NCBI RefSeq assembly: GCF_000828055.2
Contig: NZ_CP010523.2
Span: forward strand, 3,100,001-3,164,000
Direction: 5' to 3'
Origin: Klebsiella variicola
Lineage (GTDB): Bacteria; Pseudomonadota; Gammaproteobacteria; Enterobacterales; Enterobacteriaceae
DNA: 64,000 nucleotides
The notes below the pieces were generated by a model, which did not search any database, was not told the DNA's origin, and saw nothing but the letters and a program-made list of their open reading frames with translations. The position numbers were made by a program, and so were the translations under genes. How positions within the stretch are numbered: position 1 is the stretch's first letter; each line of letters starts with the position of its first letter. Of this stretch, positions 9,399 to 18,615 are shown one piece after another.

Positions 9399-11732
9399 GT
9401 GGAGCAGCATTCAGGCGACTTTAGCGTCACCGTGCGCGATGTACGTCAGTTGAACCAGACAGAAGGCGATCTGCTGACGCTGCTATGGGTGCTGGAGGGG
9501 AGCGTAAATCTGACGGAGGCGGAAGGTGTGCCGCAGCCGCTCGCCGCCGACGAGCTGGCGATCGTTAACCGCAACCGTCGCTGGAGTCTGCGCAGCGCCG
9601 GTACCAACGCAGTGATGATCCTGACCCTTTCCGCCAGCTGGCTGACCCGCCTTGACAGCGCTTTTTTTGCTGTCGACTATCAGATAACGCCGCGCACCCG
9701 GGATGCGGAGGACGGCCTGCGCCGCCTGATGCGCCAGCTGCTGGTGAGCGGCCTGGTCAAGCATCCCGGCCATTACCGACTGGAGGCCAACCGCTGGCTG
9801 AGTGAGATAGCGCTCCTGCTGGCCACGCGCTTCAGCCAGCCCATCGCCTCCACGCCGCGCCGCGGAGCGGAGAACTGGAGCCGGCGAATAGCCAGCGTGG
9901 TGGCGCGGATCGACGCCAACTATCAGCGCCGCTTCTCGTTGCAGGAGGTGGCGGCAGCGGAATTTGTCTCCGAGGCCTGGCTGTCACGCTTATTTCACAA
10001 AGAAGTCGGGGTGAGTTTTGTTCAGTACCTCACCGCGCTGCGCCTGCGCCACGCCGCCGATCAGTTGTTGACCACCCGCAAACCCGCCCAGCAAATCGCC
10101 CGCGAACAGGGGTTCGCCAGTACCCGTATGATGAGCGATCTGTTTAAGCGCCAGCACGGCGTGACGCCGCGCCAGTATCGTGAACAGCATCCCCGGGAGC
10201 TTGCCCGACCGCGTCCGCCGCAGGCCGACCGCTGGCAGCTGGTCGCTGTCGACCGGCTCTATGCTCGCCTCAATGAACCGGAACCACGCGACCGGGAAAG
10301 TCCCCCGCTGCCGATCAATCCGCCGCAGACCCGGGAGATCAACCTGCACGATCGCCCGGCGCGCGCCGCTGTGCTGCGCCATACCCGGATGGTGGTGACC
10401 GTGCGCGAGCTGGACGACCTGCTACGGGAGGATGTGCGCCGGGAACTGGAGCAGCTGCACCGCGCCCTGCCGGTGTATGCCATCGATATCAACGATCCCT
10501 TTCTCAGCAGCCGGCTGTTCGGCACCGGCTGGGACGATCCGCAGATGGCCGGCTACGCCTGCTGGTATAACCTGCAGCAGATTTTTAGCTGGCTGGCGGC
10601 GATGGGCTGGAACGTGATCCTCCACACCGGCGTCACCACCCGCAGCGACCTGCTGCAGCGGTTTCTGCTGCTCGCCGCCAACCATTTTCCGCCGGCCACG
10701 CTCAACAGCTGGCGCTTTGTCTGGCACTGGTCGCCGCAGGCCAGCGAAGCGACCCGCCAGGCGGCCTGGCGCCAGCAGCGCGAGGTTCTTCACCGCCTGC
10801 TGCCGCAGCCGCAGCTGGGGATCTGGCACCGCTTTGCTCCCAGCGATCCCGGTAACGATCCGTTGTTTCACTCACCGCTGCTGGCGGAGGCGGATTTTCT
10901 CGCCTGCCAGGCAGATGCCAACGAACAACTGGATCTGGCGCAGGCAGACAGCAGCCGCCTGGCCTCCAGCGAACATTATCCGCTGCACAAGCTGCGGCAG
11001 ATCCACAGCGCCCTGCGCCAGCGACAGCTTAACCTGCCGCTGTGGCTGCTCTCCTGGAATACCCTGACCGGCGATACGCGGGATACCAACGGCCGCTTTT
11101 TTCGCGGCGCGCTGTTGATGGATAATCTGCTGGGGGTGGCGGACCAGGTCTGGCTGGCGGGCTTCTGGTTAAATTCAGGCCTCCAGGGCGAAGCCCGCGC
11201 TAACGGGAAGCTCGATACCTCCAGCCTGGCGCTGCACTATCTGCACGGGCTGCCTCGCCCGGTTTACTGGGTACTGTGGCTCTGGCGGCGGCTGCGCGGC
11301 GAGATCCTGTTTCAGGATAAAAACCTGCTGTTGCTTCACCACCAGGGGCACTACCAGCTGCTGCTGCGCAATACGGTGGTCTACAATCCCTGGCTCTCCA
11401 GCGAAGCGGCCTTTATCCAGCGTTTCAGCCAGCCCTACAGCGTGCGGCTGCAGGGCCTGGAGGGCGGCTGGCGCGTCAAACAGCACCTGTTCGATCAGCA
11501 TCATGGCGCGTTATTCCCGCTGGTCGACGCCTTTCGCAGCCGCAGCGGCCCCGACGATGAGGATTACCAGTGGTTGATGCATCGGGCTCGTCCGGCGCTC
11601 AGTGTGGAAGATGCCCGGCTTGACGGACACTGGCTGCGGGTCGACTCGCTGGAAAGCAACGCTTTGGCGCTGTACGAATTTACGCCTCAGCGCGCTCCCG
11701 GCGAGGATCCCGCCCCCGCAAGCAATCCGTGA
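9399..11732 (+). CDS. AraC-family regulator fused to a large C-terminal glycosidase-like domain
   Basis: About 777 residues. A GTG start at 9399 is preceded by GGAGGAG, which is better placed than the TTG at 9378. Residues 1-120 are a cupin-like sensor region. An AraC HTH pair follows at about residues 165-270 (SLQEVAAAEFVSEAWLSRLF and AQQIAREQGFASTRMMSDLF). The remaining 500 residues resemble the GH39/beta-xylosidase-like extension found in some AraC proteins; I saw no clear catalytic acid pair, so it may only bind a ligand. It is divergent from the amidohydrolase-MFS pair and is its likely regulator. It overlaps the next gene tail-to-tail by 46 bp. Confidence 0.8.
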   Translation: MEQHSGDFSVTVRDVRQLNQTEGDLLTLLWVLEGSVNLTEAEGVPQPLAADELAIVNRNRRWSLRSAGTNAVMILTLSASWLTRLDSAFFAVDYQITPRTRDAEDGLRRLMRQLLVSGLVKHPGHYRLEANRWLSEIALLLATRFSQPIASTPRRGAENWSRRIASVVARIDANYQRRFSLQEVAAAEFVSEAWLSRLFHKEVGVSFVQYLTALRLRHAADQLLTTRKPAQQIAREQGFASTRMMSDLFKRQHGVTPRQYREQHPRELARPRPPQADRWQLVAVDRLYARLNEPEPRDRESPPLPINPPQTREINLHDRPARAAVLRHTRMVVTVRELDDLLREDVRRELEQLHRALPVYAIDINDPFLSSRLFGTGWDDPQMAGYACWYNLQQIFSWLAAMGWNVILHTGVTTRSDLLQRFLLLAANHFPPATLNSWRFVWHWSPQASEATRQAAWRQQREVLHRLLPQPQLGIWHRFAPSDPGNDPLFHSPLLAEADFLACQADANEQLDLAQADSSRLASSEHYPLHKLRQIHSALRQRQLNLPLWLLSWNTLTGDTRDTNGRFFRGALLMDNLLGVADQVWLAGFWLNSGLQGEARANGKLDTSSLALHYLHGLPRPVYWVLWLWRRLRGEILFQDKNLLLLHHQGHYQLLLRNTVVYNPWLSSEAAFIQRFSQPYSVRLQGLEGGWRVKQHLFDQHHGALFPLVDAFRSRSGPDDEDYQWLMHRARPALSVEDARLDGHWLRVDSLESNALALYEFTPQRAPGEDPAPASNP

Positions 11733-12532
11733 ATTTTGCGCTGGCTCTCCGTCGTCGCCGGGTTGAAAACCAGCAGCGACAGATCGGGGCGGCCTTCCAC
11801 GGCAAAAGAGGTGAACTCCAGATCGAGCGGGCCCATCTGCGGATGGTGAATGCGCTTATAGCCTTCTCCGTGGCCGGCGACGTCATGGCTTTGCCAGAAA
11901 CGGGCGAACTCAACGCTCTGCTGCGTGAGTTCAGCGATCAACTGGTCAGTTTCCGTCGTCGCCCCCATCCGGGTGACGTCGGCGCGAAAAGCGTTGACGA
12001 TAAGCTGCCCCACCGTCTGCCAGTCCTCCAGCGTGCAGCGGGCTTCAGGTCGGGTAAACAGGCGACGCAGTACGTTGCGCTCCGCCAGCGGTAGCTGGCT
12101 GTAGTCGGTCAGCACCCTGGCCGCCGCGGCGTTCCAGGCGATGACGTCCCAGCTGGCGGTGCGGATAATCGCCGGAATAGTAAAAGCGTCAAGCACCCGC
12201 TGCAGCCGCGGCGTCATATCATCTGTCACCGTCAGACGCGTCTGCGGCGGATGGCCAAAGGCGAGAATAAACAGATGCTCGCGCTCCGGGGTGGTCAGCC
12301 GCAGACCGCAGGCGATCCGCTCCAGCACCTCGCGGGAGGGCGCCCCGCCGCGCCCCTGTTCAAGCCAGGTATACCAGGTCGGGCTGATACTGGCGAGCTG
12401 CGCGACCTCTTCGCGGCGCAGCCCCGGCGTGCGCCGGCGTCCCGCCGGGAAGCCAAACGTCGCCGGATCGAGGCGCTGGCGCCGGGCGCGGAGAAAATCG
12501 CCTAAAGCATGGTTGTCAGAAGTGTTCATCAT
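11687..12532 (-). CDS. XRE-family regulator with MmyB-like ligand domain
   Basis: A 281-residue regulator. An N-terminal XRE HTH begins with the hallmark LGDFLRARRQRLDP and contains RTPGLRREEVAQLASISPTWYTWLEQG. The C-terminal domain from about residue 100 is of the MmyB type (fatty-acid/small-ligand pocket), with MTPRLQRVLDAFTIPAIIRT and IVNAFRADV. In this family the regulator commonly represses an adjacent divergent oxidoreductase gene. Here an SDR gene starts 104 bp away in the opposite direction, so that pairing is the best inference. Confidence 0.85.
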   Translation of the reverse strand: MMNTSDNHALGDFLRARRQRLDPATFGFPAGRRRTPGLRREEVAQLASISPTWYTWLEQGRGGAPSREVLERIACGLRLTTPEREHLFILAFGHPPQTRLTVTDDMTPRLQRVLDAFTIPAIIRTASWDVIAWNAAAARVLTDYSQLPLAERNVLRRLFTRPEARCTLEDWQTVGQLIVNAFRADVTRMGATTETDQLIAELTQQSVEFARFWQSHDVAGHGEGYKRIHHPQMGPLDLEFTSFAVEGRPDLSLLVFNPATTESQRKIHGLLAGAGSSPGAR

Positions 12533-12636
12533 CTGCCTGTGGGTTCTGCCTGTTAGAATTTATACCCCGATAATGTCTCTACTTTTATAGTATGACATCG
12601 CAGGTAGGATACGCCTGAAACCCGTTCAGGAGATCC

Positions 12637-13545
12637 ATGATGCGTATATTTCTTACCGGCGCGAGCGGATTTATCGGCTCACGTATTCTTCCGGCCCTGC
12701 AGGCGTCGGGCCATCAGGTTATCGGCCTCGCGCGCAGCGACACCGCAGCGCAGACCCTGAAAGCGGCAGGCGTCGAGGTGCACCGCGGCACGCTGGACGC
12801 CCCGGACTCGCTACTGGCTGGCGTCGAGGGCGCTGACGCGGTGATCCATACCGCCTTCGACCACGACTTCAGCCGCTTTGCCGCCAACTGCGAGAAAGAC
12901 CGCCAGGCGATCCTGACCATGGGTCGGGCGTTGCAAGGCAGCGCGCGGCCGCTGGTCATCACCTCCGGCACATTGATGGGCGACGACGGGAGCGGCGTCC
13001 CGGCCCGGGAGTCGTTCTTCAACTCAGGGCACCCCAGCCCGCGCACCGCCTCTGAGCTCGCCGGTCAGCAACTGCTGGAGGCGGGAGTGGATGTTCGGGT
13101 GGTTCGCCTGCCGCAGGTACATGACACCGTGCGCCAAGGGCTACTGACCAGCTATATCGAACGCGCGGTCGCCAACGGGGCGGTGGCCCTGCGCGGCGAG
13201 GGAAGCAACCGCTGGTCCGCCGCCCATGTCAATGACGTCGCGCGACTGTACGTTAGCGCCCTGCTGCAGGGCGCGGCCGGCGAGCGCTACCATGCGGTGG
13301 ACGAAGAGGGGATCGCGTTACGCGATATTGCTACGGTAATTGCTCAGGGATTAAACCTGCCGCTGACCCACCTGGATGAGTCGCAGGTCGACGCCTGGTT
13401 CGGCTGGTTTGCGCCGTTTACCGCCCTTGACCTGCGCGCCAGCTCAGCATGGACCCGTGAGCGATTGCAGTGGCAGCCGGTTGGCCCCGGGCTGCTGGAG
13501 GACCTGCGGAATATGGATTACCAAAAAGTGACGTTGTCACGATAA
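12637..13545 (+). CDS. NAD-dependent epimerase/SDR-family protein
   Basis: A 302-residue extended/atypical SDR protein. The nucleotide-binding motif TGASGFIGS sits at residues 8-16 and a YHAVDEEGI segment in the C-terminal half is typical of this subfamily. The usual YxxxK catalytic pair is not evident (the region reads RTASELAGQ), as in atypical SDRs. An SD sequence AGGAG lies 8 bp before ATGATG. It is divergent from the XRE regulator, its likely repressor. The substrate is unknown. Confidence 0.85.
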   Translation: MMRIFLTGASGFIGSRILPALQASGHQVIGLARSDTAAQTLKAAGVEVHRGTLDAPDSLLAGVEGADAVIHTAFDHDFSRFAANCEKDRQAILTMGRALQGSARPLVITSGTLMGDDGSGVPARESFFNSGHPSPRTASELAGQQLLEAGVDVRVVRLPQVHDTVRQGLLTSYIERAVANGAVALRGEGSNRWSAAHVNDVARLYVSALLQGAAGERYHAVDEEGIALRDIATVIAQGLNLPLTHLDESQVDAWFGWFAPFTALDLRASSAWTRERLQWQPVGPGLLEDLRNMDYQKVTLSR

Positions 13546-13878
13546 GCGAGCGAAACCCTCTGTTTAATTTTCTGACGGGCTCGCCCTCTGCCCGTCAGTC
13601 CCTCTGCTTTCTCCCCGCTATACTGAATATATCTCCCCGGCGTCAGCGTCTGTTTCATCGTCTGGCAAACCGCGGCCAAACAGACCTGACTGGCGATATC
13701 GGCGATAAAAAGTTACCATGTTTCAATATACAGACTCGGTTCCGCTACTATTTTAATCAATTGACTGAATACTATACGCTCCCGGTAACCGCATTATCCC
13801 TCAGGCTTGTTGAAGGCGGTGGTGAATGTCTATAAATCTTAATAAGATAGAGTTCAACTCTATAATCAAACAGAAAAT
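13546..13878. other. 333-bp intergenic region upstream of sapA
   Basis: No convincing gene. A hairpin CTGACGGG...CCCGTCAG at 13572-13598 follows the SDR gene and is probably its terminator, though no long T-run follows it. The downstream half becomes AT-rich toward sapA (13740-13870) and should hold the sapA promoter. Confidence 0.6.
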
Positions 13879-15522
13879 ATGCGCCTGAAATTGTCATCTC
13901 TCCTGGCAGCCGTTTCCCTGCTGTGTGGGCAGGCCTTTGCCGCCCCTGTGCTCCCTGACCGCGCCGATATCCGCGACAGCGGTTTCGTCTATTGCGTCAG
14001 CGGCCAGGTGAATACCTTTAATCCGCAGAAAGTCAGCAGCGGCCTGATTGTCGATACGCTGGCCGCTCAGATCTACGATCGTCTGCTTGACGTCGATCCC
14101 TATACCTACCGGCTGGTCCCCGAGCTGGCGGAGAGCTGGGAAGTCCTTGATAACGGCGCCACCTACCGCTTCCACCTGCGCCGCCATGTCCCGTTTCAAC
14201 GCACGGCATGGTTTACCCCGACGCGGGACTTCAACGCGGATGATGTGATTTTTACCTTTGGTCGTATTTTTAACCGCGACCATCCGTGGCACAACGTCAA
14301 CGGCAGCAGCTTCCCTTACTTCGACAGTCTGCAGTTTGCTGACAGCGTGGAGAGTGTGCGTAAGCTGGATAATCAGACCGTGGAGTTTCGCCTCAAGCGG
14401 CCGGACGCCTCGTTCCTCTGGCATCTGGCCACTCACTATGCGTCAATTACCTCTGCCGAATATGCCGCCCGCTTAACGCAAGACGACCGCCAGGAGCAGC
14501 TGGATCGCCAGCCGGTCGGTACCGGTCCGTTCCAGTTGTCCGAGTACCGCTCCGGGCAATATATCCGTCTGCAGCGTCACCCCGACTACTGGCGCGGCAA
14601 ACCGTTGATGCCGCAGGTGGTGGTGGACCTCGGCTCCGGTGGTACCGGCCGACTGTCGAAACTGCTCACCGGGGAATGCGACGTGCTGGCCTGGCCCGCC
14701 GCCAGCCAGCTGACGATCCTGCGCGACGATCCGCGCCTGCGCCTGACGCTGCGCCCGGGAATGAACATTGCCTGGCTGGCCTTCAACACCGCCAAGCCGC
14801 CGCTGGACAACCCTGAGGTGCGGCATGCGCTGGCGCTGGCTATTAACAACCAGCGCCTGATGCAGTCCATCTACTACGGCACCGCAGAGACGGCGGCATC
14901 CATGCTACCGCGCGCCTCGTGGGCCTACGATAACGACGCTAAAATTACTGAGTACAATCCCCAGGAAGCCCGCGCCCGCCTGAAGGCCCTGGGGCTGGAA
15001 AATCTGACCCTCAAGCTGTGGGTGCCCACCAGCTCTCAGGCATGGAACCCCAGCCCGCTGAAAACGGCGGAGCTGATCCAGGCGGATATGGCGCAGATTG
15101 GCGTCAAGGTGATCATCATGCCGGTGGAGGGGCGCTTCCAGGAGGCGCGGCTGATGGACATGAACCATGACCTGACGCTCTCCGGCTGGGCGACGGACAG
15201 TAACGATCCGGACAGTTTTTTCCGGCCGCTGCTGAGCTGCGCGGCGATCGCCTCACAAACCAACTTTGCCCACTGGTGCAACCGGGAATTTGATGACGTG
15301 CTGCAAAAAGCGCTGCTTTCGCAACAGCTCTCCTCGCGGATGGACGCTTACAAAGAGGCACAGCGGATCCTCGCCCGCGAACTGCCGGTCCTGCCGCTGG
15401 CCTCCTCGCTGCGTTTGCAGGCCTATCGCTATGATATGAAAGGCCTCGTGCTGAGCCCCTTCGGTAACGCTTCGTTCGCTGGCGTATCGCGGGAGAAAAC
15501 CGAAGAGGTGAAAAAACCATGA
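13879..15522 (+). CDS. sapA: SapA, periplasmic peptide-binding protein of the Sap ABC system
   Basis: A 547-residue solute-binding protein of the SBP_bac_5 (oligopeptide) family. A signal peptide [21 protein letters not shown] is followed by a mature start at APVLPD. It contains the family signature region around [22 protein letters not shown]. SapA binds peptides, including antimicrobial peptides, and delivers them to SapBC with SapDF as ATPases; it is linked to resistance to host defence peptides and to potassium uptake. It overlaps sapB by 4 bp. The operon downstream is interrupted by the prophage at sapC. Confidence 0.95.
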   Translation: MRLKLSSLLAAVSLLCGQAFAAPVLPDRADIRDSGFVYCVSGQVNTFNPQKVSSGLIVDTLAAQIYDRLLDVDPYTYRLVPELAESWEVLDNGATYRFHLRRHVPFQRTAWFTPTRDFNADDVIFTFGRIFNRDHPWHNVNGSSFPYFDSLQFADSVESVRKLDNQTVEFRLKRPDASFLWHLATHYASITSAEYAARLTQDDRQEQLDRQPVGTGPFQLSEYRSGQYIRLQRHPDYWRGKPLMPQVVVDLGSGGTGRLSKLLTGECDVLAWPAASQLTILRDDPRLRLTLRPGMNIAWLAFNTAKPPLDNPEVRHALALAINNQRLMQSIYYGTAETAASMLPRASWAYDNDAKITEYNPQEARARLKALGLENLTLKLWVPTSSQAWNPSPLKTAELIQADMAQIGVKVIIMPVEGRFQEARLMDMNHDLTLSGWATDSNDPDSFFRPLLSCAAIASQTNFAHWCNREFDDVLQKALLSQQLSSRMDAYKEAQRILARELPVLPLASSLRLQAYRYDMKGLVLSPFGNASFAGVSREKTEEVKKP

Positions 15523-16484
15523 TTATTTTTACCCTGCGTCGTCTGCTGTTGCTGCTGGTCACCCTCTTTTTTCTGACCTTTATCGGCTTCAGCCTGAGTT
15601 ATTTCACCCCTCATGCGCCGCTACAGGGCGCCTCCCTGTGGAATGCGTGGCTGTTCTGGTTTCAAGGGGTGCTGCACTGGGATTTTGGCGTCTCCAGCAT
15701 TAACGGCCAGTTGATTTCTGAGCAGCTGCGCGAGGTGTTCCCGGCGACCATGGAGCTGTGCATCCTCGCCTTCGGCTTTGCCCTGCTGATTGGCATTCCG
15801 GTGGGCATGATCGCCGGCGTAATGCGCAACAAATGGCCTGATACCCTGATCAGCGCCGTCGCGCTGGTTGGTTTCTCGATCCCGGTGTTCTGGCTGGCGC
15901 TGCTCCTGACCCTCTTCTTCTCGCTGACTCTTGGCTGGTTTCCGGTCTCTGGCCGCTTCGATCTGCTGTATGAGGTGAAAACCGTCACCGGTTTTGCGCT
16001 GATTGACGCATGGATCTCGGACTCGCCATGGCGCCATGAGATGATCGTCAGCGCCGCACGGCATATGGTGCTGCCGGTGCTGACCCTGGCGGTGGCGCCC
16101 ACCACCGAGGTGATCCGCCTGATGCGCATCAGCACCAGCGAAGTGTATGACACCAACTATGTCAAAGCGGCTGCCACCCGCGGCGTGTCGCGACGCAAAA
16201 TTTTACTGCGCCATGTACTGCACAACGCCCTGCCGCCGGTGATCCCGCGCCTCGGCCTGCAGTTTTCCACCATGCTCACCCTGGCGATGATCACCGAGAT
16301 GGTGTTCAGCTGGCCCGGACTGGGACGCTGGCTGATCAACGCGATCCGCCAGCAGGACTATGCGGCGATTTCCGCCGGCGTCATGGTGATTGGCGCACTG
16401 GTCATTATCGTCAACGTGATTTCCGATATCCTCGGTGCCATGGCTAACCCGCTGAAACATAAGGAATGGTATGCCCTACGATAG
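15519..16484 (+). CDS. sapB: SapB, inner-membrane permease of the Sap ABC system
   Basis: A 321-residue DppB/OppB-type permease with six membrane segments. The conserved EAA loop is seen around [27 protein letters not shown]. It ends ...[12 protein letters not shown] at 16484, overlapping the first 14 bp of sapC, as in intact sap operons. It is complete. Because its partner SapC is interrupted right behind it, the Sap permease may be lost or depend on a phage-supplied sapC start at the far prophage end. Confidence 0.94.
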   Translation: MIIFTLRRLLLLLVTLFFLTFIGFSLSYFTPHAPLQGASLWNAWLFWFQGVLHWDFGVSSINGQLISEQLREVFPATMELCILAFGFALLIGIPVGMIAGVMRNKWPDTLISAVALVGFSIPVFWLALLLTLFFSLTLGWFPVSGRFDLLYEVKTVTGFALIDAWISDSPWRHEMIVSAARHMVLPVLTLAVAPTTEVIRLMRISTSEVYDTNYVKAAATRGVSRRKILLRHVLHNALPPVIPRLGLQFSTMLTLAMITEMVFSWPGLGRWLINAIRQQDYAAISAGVMVIGALVIIVNVISDILGAMANPLKHKEWYALR

Positions 16485-16500
16485 CAGCTACAAAATAAAT
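16471..16500. other. Probable prophage attachment junction in sapC
   Basis: Host coding sequence matches sapC up to about 16485 and phage-like AT-rich sequence follows. The att core should therefore include part of ATGCCCTACGATAGC. The second copy and the integrase are outside the window, so the core length cannot be fixed here. Confidence 0.65.
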
Positions 16501-16515
16501 GATTTTATCAATTAA
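16471..16515 (+). pseudogene. sapC: sapC 5' stub (MPYDS...) cut by the prophage
   Basis: The sapC start codon lies within the end of sapB as normal and the first residues MPYDS match SapC. The frame then reads SYKINDFIN and stops at 16515, where native SapC would continue for nearly 300 residues. The change coincides with a sharp rise in AT content. The remainder of sapC is expected beyond the right edge of the window. Confidence 0.85.
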
Positions 16516-16593
16516 AAACAATTGGTTAAATTTTAAAATCGTGCGATTTTACTGACTTTAATACACAATTTTGTACACTTTATTTTTACGTCC

Positions 16594-16628
16594 ACTCCGA
16601 CAGTCCTTGGTTAGAAAACTGTCGGAGT
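16594..16628. terminator. Hairpin between att and cargo gene
   Basis: Perfect 10-bp stem ACTCCGACAG / CTGTCGGAGT with a 15-nt loop. No T-run follows, so it may be a structural or regulatory hairpin in the leader of the PIN gene instead of a true terminator. Confidence 0.45.
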
Positions 16629-16660
16629 AACTTCTTCCGCTCCGTGTTAAGGTGATACAT

Positions 16661-17770
16661 ATGGAACTAATCACTCGTCTTGTTTACATCGATACCTCTG
16701 CTTATGAACGAAAGCATTTTCAATTTGGTCTATACATTCTTGAAAAACTACAATCTTTCGCATCGAATGGTAAGGTTCATGTGCTTATAACTGACATAAC
16801 GCGAAAAGAAATCGAAGCACACATCCGGAAAAAGGTTGAAGAGGCTCTAAGAGAGCTAGAAAAGTACAAAAAACAATACGCACCTATATTGAGGACATCA
16901 AAAGGAAGTATTGGAGACGGTTTGTTTATCAAGCCTAACTTAGAAGAAGTCACAATCGAAGCTCTTGAAAGTTTTTCAAATTTCTTAGCAAGTGAAGGTG
17001 TTGAGGAAATAACCGTAAATAACGTTAGTCCATTATTGGTTTTCGAAAAATACTTTTCTAATGCTCCACCATTTGATCAACCAGGCAAAAAAAAAGAGTT
17101 CCCTGATGCATTCACTCTTGAAGCGGTAAACAATATAGCTGTCAAACGTAATCATAAAGTTTATATTGTAAGCGAAGACAATGATTTAATTTCAGCATGT
17201 GAGCACAACCCAAATTTCCTACATCTCATTAGTATTCAAAGTCTTATCGACATGCTTATTCGCAATGATGAACAGTTAGATGATGTGGTTTCTTTCGCTG
17301 ATGGGATCTTTAATAAACTGCACCCAGCCATTATTGACTCCATTCGACAGTATATCAATGAAATAGAATTTATAGCTGAAGGTTCGGAATACCAAGAAAT
17401 TGAAATTGATCAAGTTGAAATAAAAGATATAAAGTTAACATCCTCTAATCTTACAGATGTATCAAAAGAATCTGCAATTTACGACTTATCTGCAATGGTT
17501 ACAATTGAAGCAGTGTTTCGTTTTCCTGATTACGAACGTTCACCTTGGGACCCTGAAGATAAAGCTTATGCTTTCGTATTTGAATCAACGGCTCTCTTTA
17601 GCTTTAATGAATCAATAAGCTTAAATGTTGAAATAGGGTTTCATGATGGAATAAGAGAGAATGCAGAAATTCAAAGTTTTATCTTGGATGAAGATTATAT
17701 TATTTTAGACACAGAAAATGGAACATTAATTAGTCAGGCTGATAATTATTTTGATGACGACCATGAATAA
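16661..17770 (+). CDS. PIN-domain protein (DUF4935-like), prophage cargo
   Basis: 369 residues from an ATG at 16661, preceded by AAGGTG at good spacing. The N-terminal half looks like a PIN nuclease of the DUF4935 type: an acidic residue in VYIDTSAYE (D11), a second acidic cluster in ITDITRKEIEAH, then FPDAFTLEAV and VSEDNDL near residues 150-185. These would form the metal-binding acidic site of a PIN RNase. The C-terminal 170 residues are unassigned and acidic. Composition is AT-rich unlike the neighbouring host genes. It lies alone between the att site and a broken yedK-like gene, a position where temperate phages keep accessory (often defence) genes. Function is inferred. Confidence 0.65.
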   Translation: MELITRLVYIDTSAYERKHFQFGLYILEKLQSFASNGKVHVLITDITRKEIEAHIRKKVEEALRELEKYKKQYAPILRTSKGSIGDGLFIKPNLEEVTIEALESFSNFLASEGVEEITVNNVSPLLVFEKYFSNAPPFDQPGKKKEFPDAFTLEAVNNIAVKRNHKVYIVSEDNDLISACEHNPNFLHLISIQSLIDMLIRNDEQLDDVVSFADGIFNKLHPAIIDSIRQYINEIEFIAEGSEYQEIEIDQVEIKDIKLTSSNLTDVSKESAIYDLSAMVTIEAVFRFPDYERSPWDPEDKAYAFVFESTALFSFNESISLNVEIGFHDGIRENAEIQSFILDEDYIILDTENGTLISQADNYFDDDHE

Positions 17771-17881
17771 TAAATAATTTTCATTGGTAAGCAGTTTATA
17801 ATGAACGTCACTAAACTGCTAACAACTACATCGTCCAGAGCCTCACCTTCTATGCTTTCAGTATGACTACTGGCGATGAAC

Positions 17882-18351
17882 ATGTGTGGACGATTTGCCC
17901 AACCACAGACACGCGAAGAATACTTGGCTAATATTGCAGAACAAACTGAACGTGACCTCACCTACGATCTAGAACCAATTGGCCCTACAACATGGCGCCA
18001 AGGACAAAGGTTTTGCTCATGAGCGAATGTGATGAACAACAGCATCTCGAACCCATTCACTGGGGCTATGCACTGGGATGGTGGGATAAACCACCGCTGA
18101 TTAATGCACGAGTTGAGACCGCTGCGGCCGATCAGGGGCTTGTCGATATTCATGACCACCGGCCGCTGGTCCTGGTACCAGAAGCGGCCAAGGAATGGAT
18201 GAGGCAGGATATCGGAGGGAAAGAGGTGGAGAAAATAATTGCTGATGGTGCTGTGCCAGCGGACCATTTCACCTGGCATCCCGTCTCCCGTGCGGTGGGG
18301 AACGTTAAGAATCAGGCGCCGGAATTAATTGAAGCTATTGAGCGCCTATAA
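17882..18351 (+). pseudogene. yedK: Broken SRAP/YedK-like gene (abasic-site DNA crosslink protein)
   Basis: Starts MCGRFAQPQTREEYL, with the Cys2 that SRAP proteins use to crosslink abasic sites in ssDNA. After EPIG the frame is lost by one missing base near 17975 and resumes in another frame with KVLLMSECDEQQHLEP and GWWDKPPLINARVETAA. It then jumps directly to ADQGLVDIHDHRPLVL, which in the YedK family lies about 70 residues further on. The missing part normally carries a catalytic-site glutamate. The C-terminus HPVSRAVGNVKNQ is intact. So the gene has both a frameshift and an internal deletion and cannot make a normal protein. Confidence 0.85.
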
Positions 18352-18615
18352 ATTCATAATGTCCGCAATGTGTCAAGCGGACATTTGTATACGCGACAAT
18401 TTTGAATTTTCTAAGTAAAACTGGACTTCCTACGGAGTATGGAGGCCTCTAGAAATAATCATTTTAAAGTCCGTTAACATTTGGTAATATGTATTCGATA
18501 GCTATCTTTATTTCCTATCTCCACTACGGTTCTGAGATAGGAAAGTTGATATGGATGTCGTAATGATGACGACACCAATGGTGTTCTGTTTGTCGCTGAT
18601 AAAAGCTGAGGTCTC

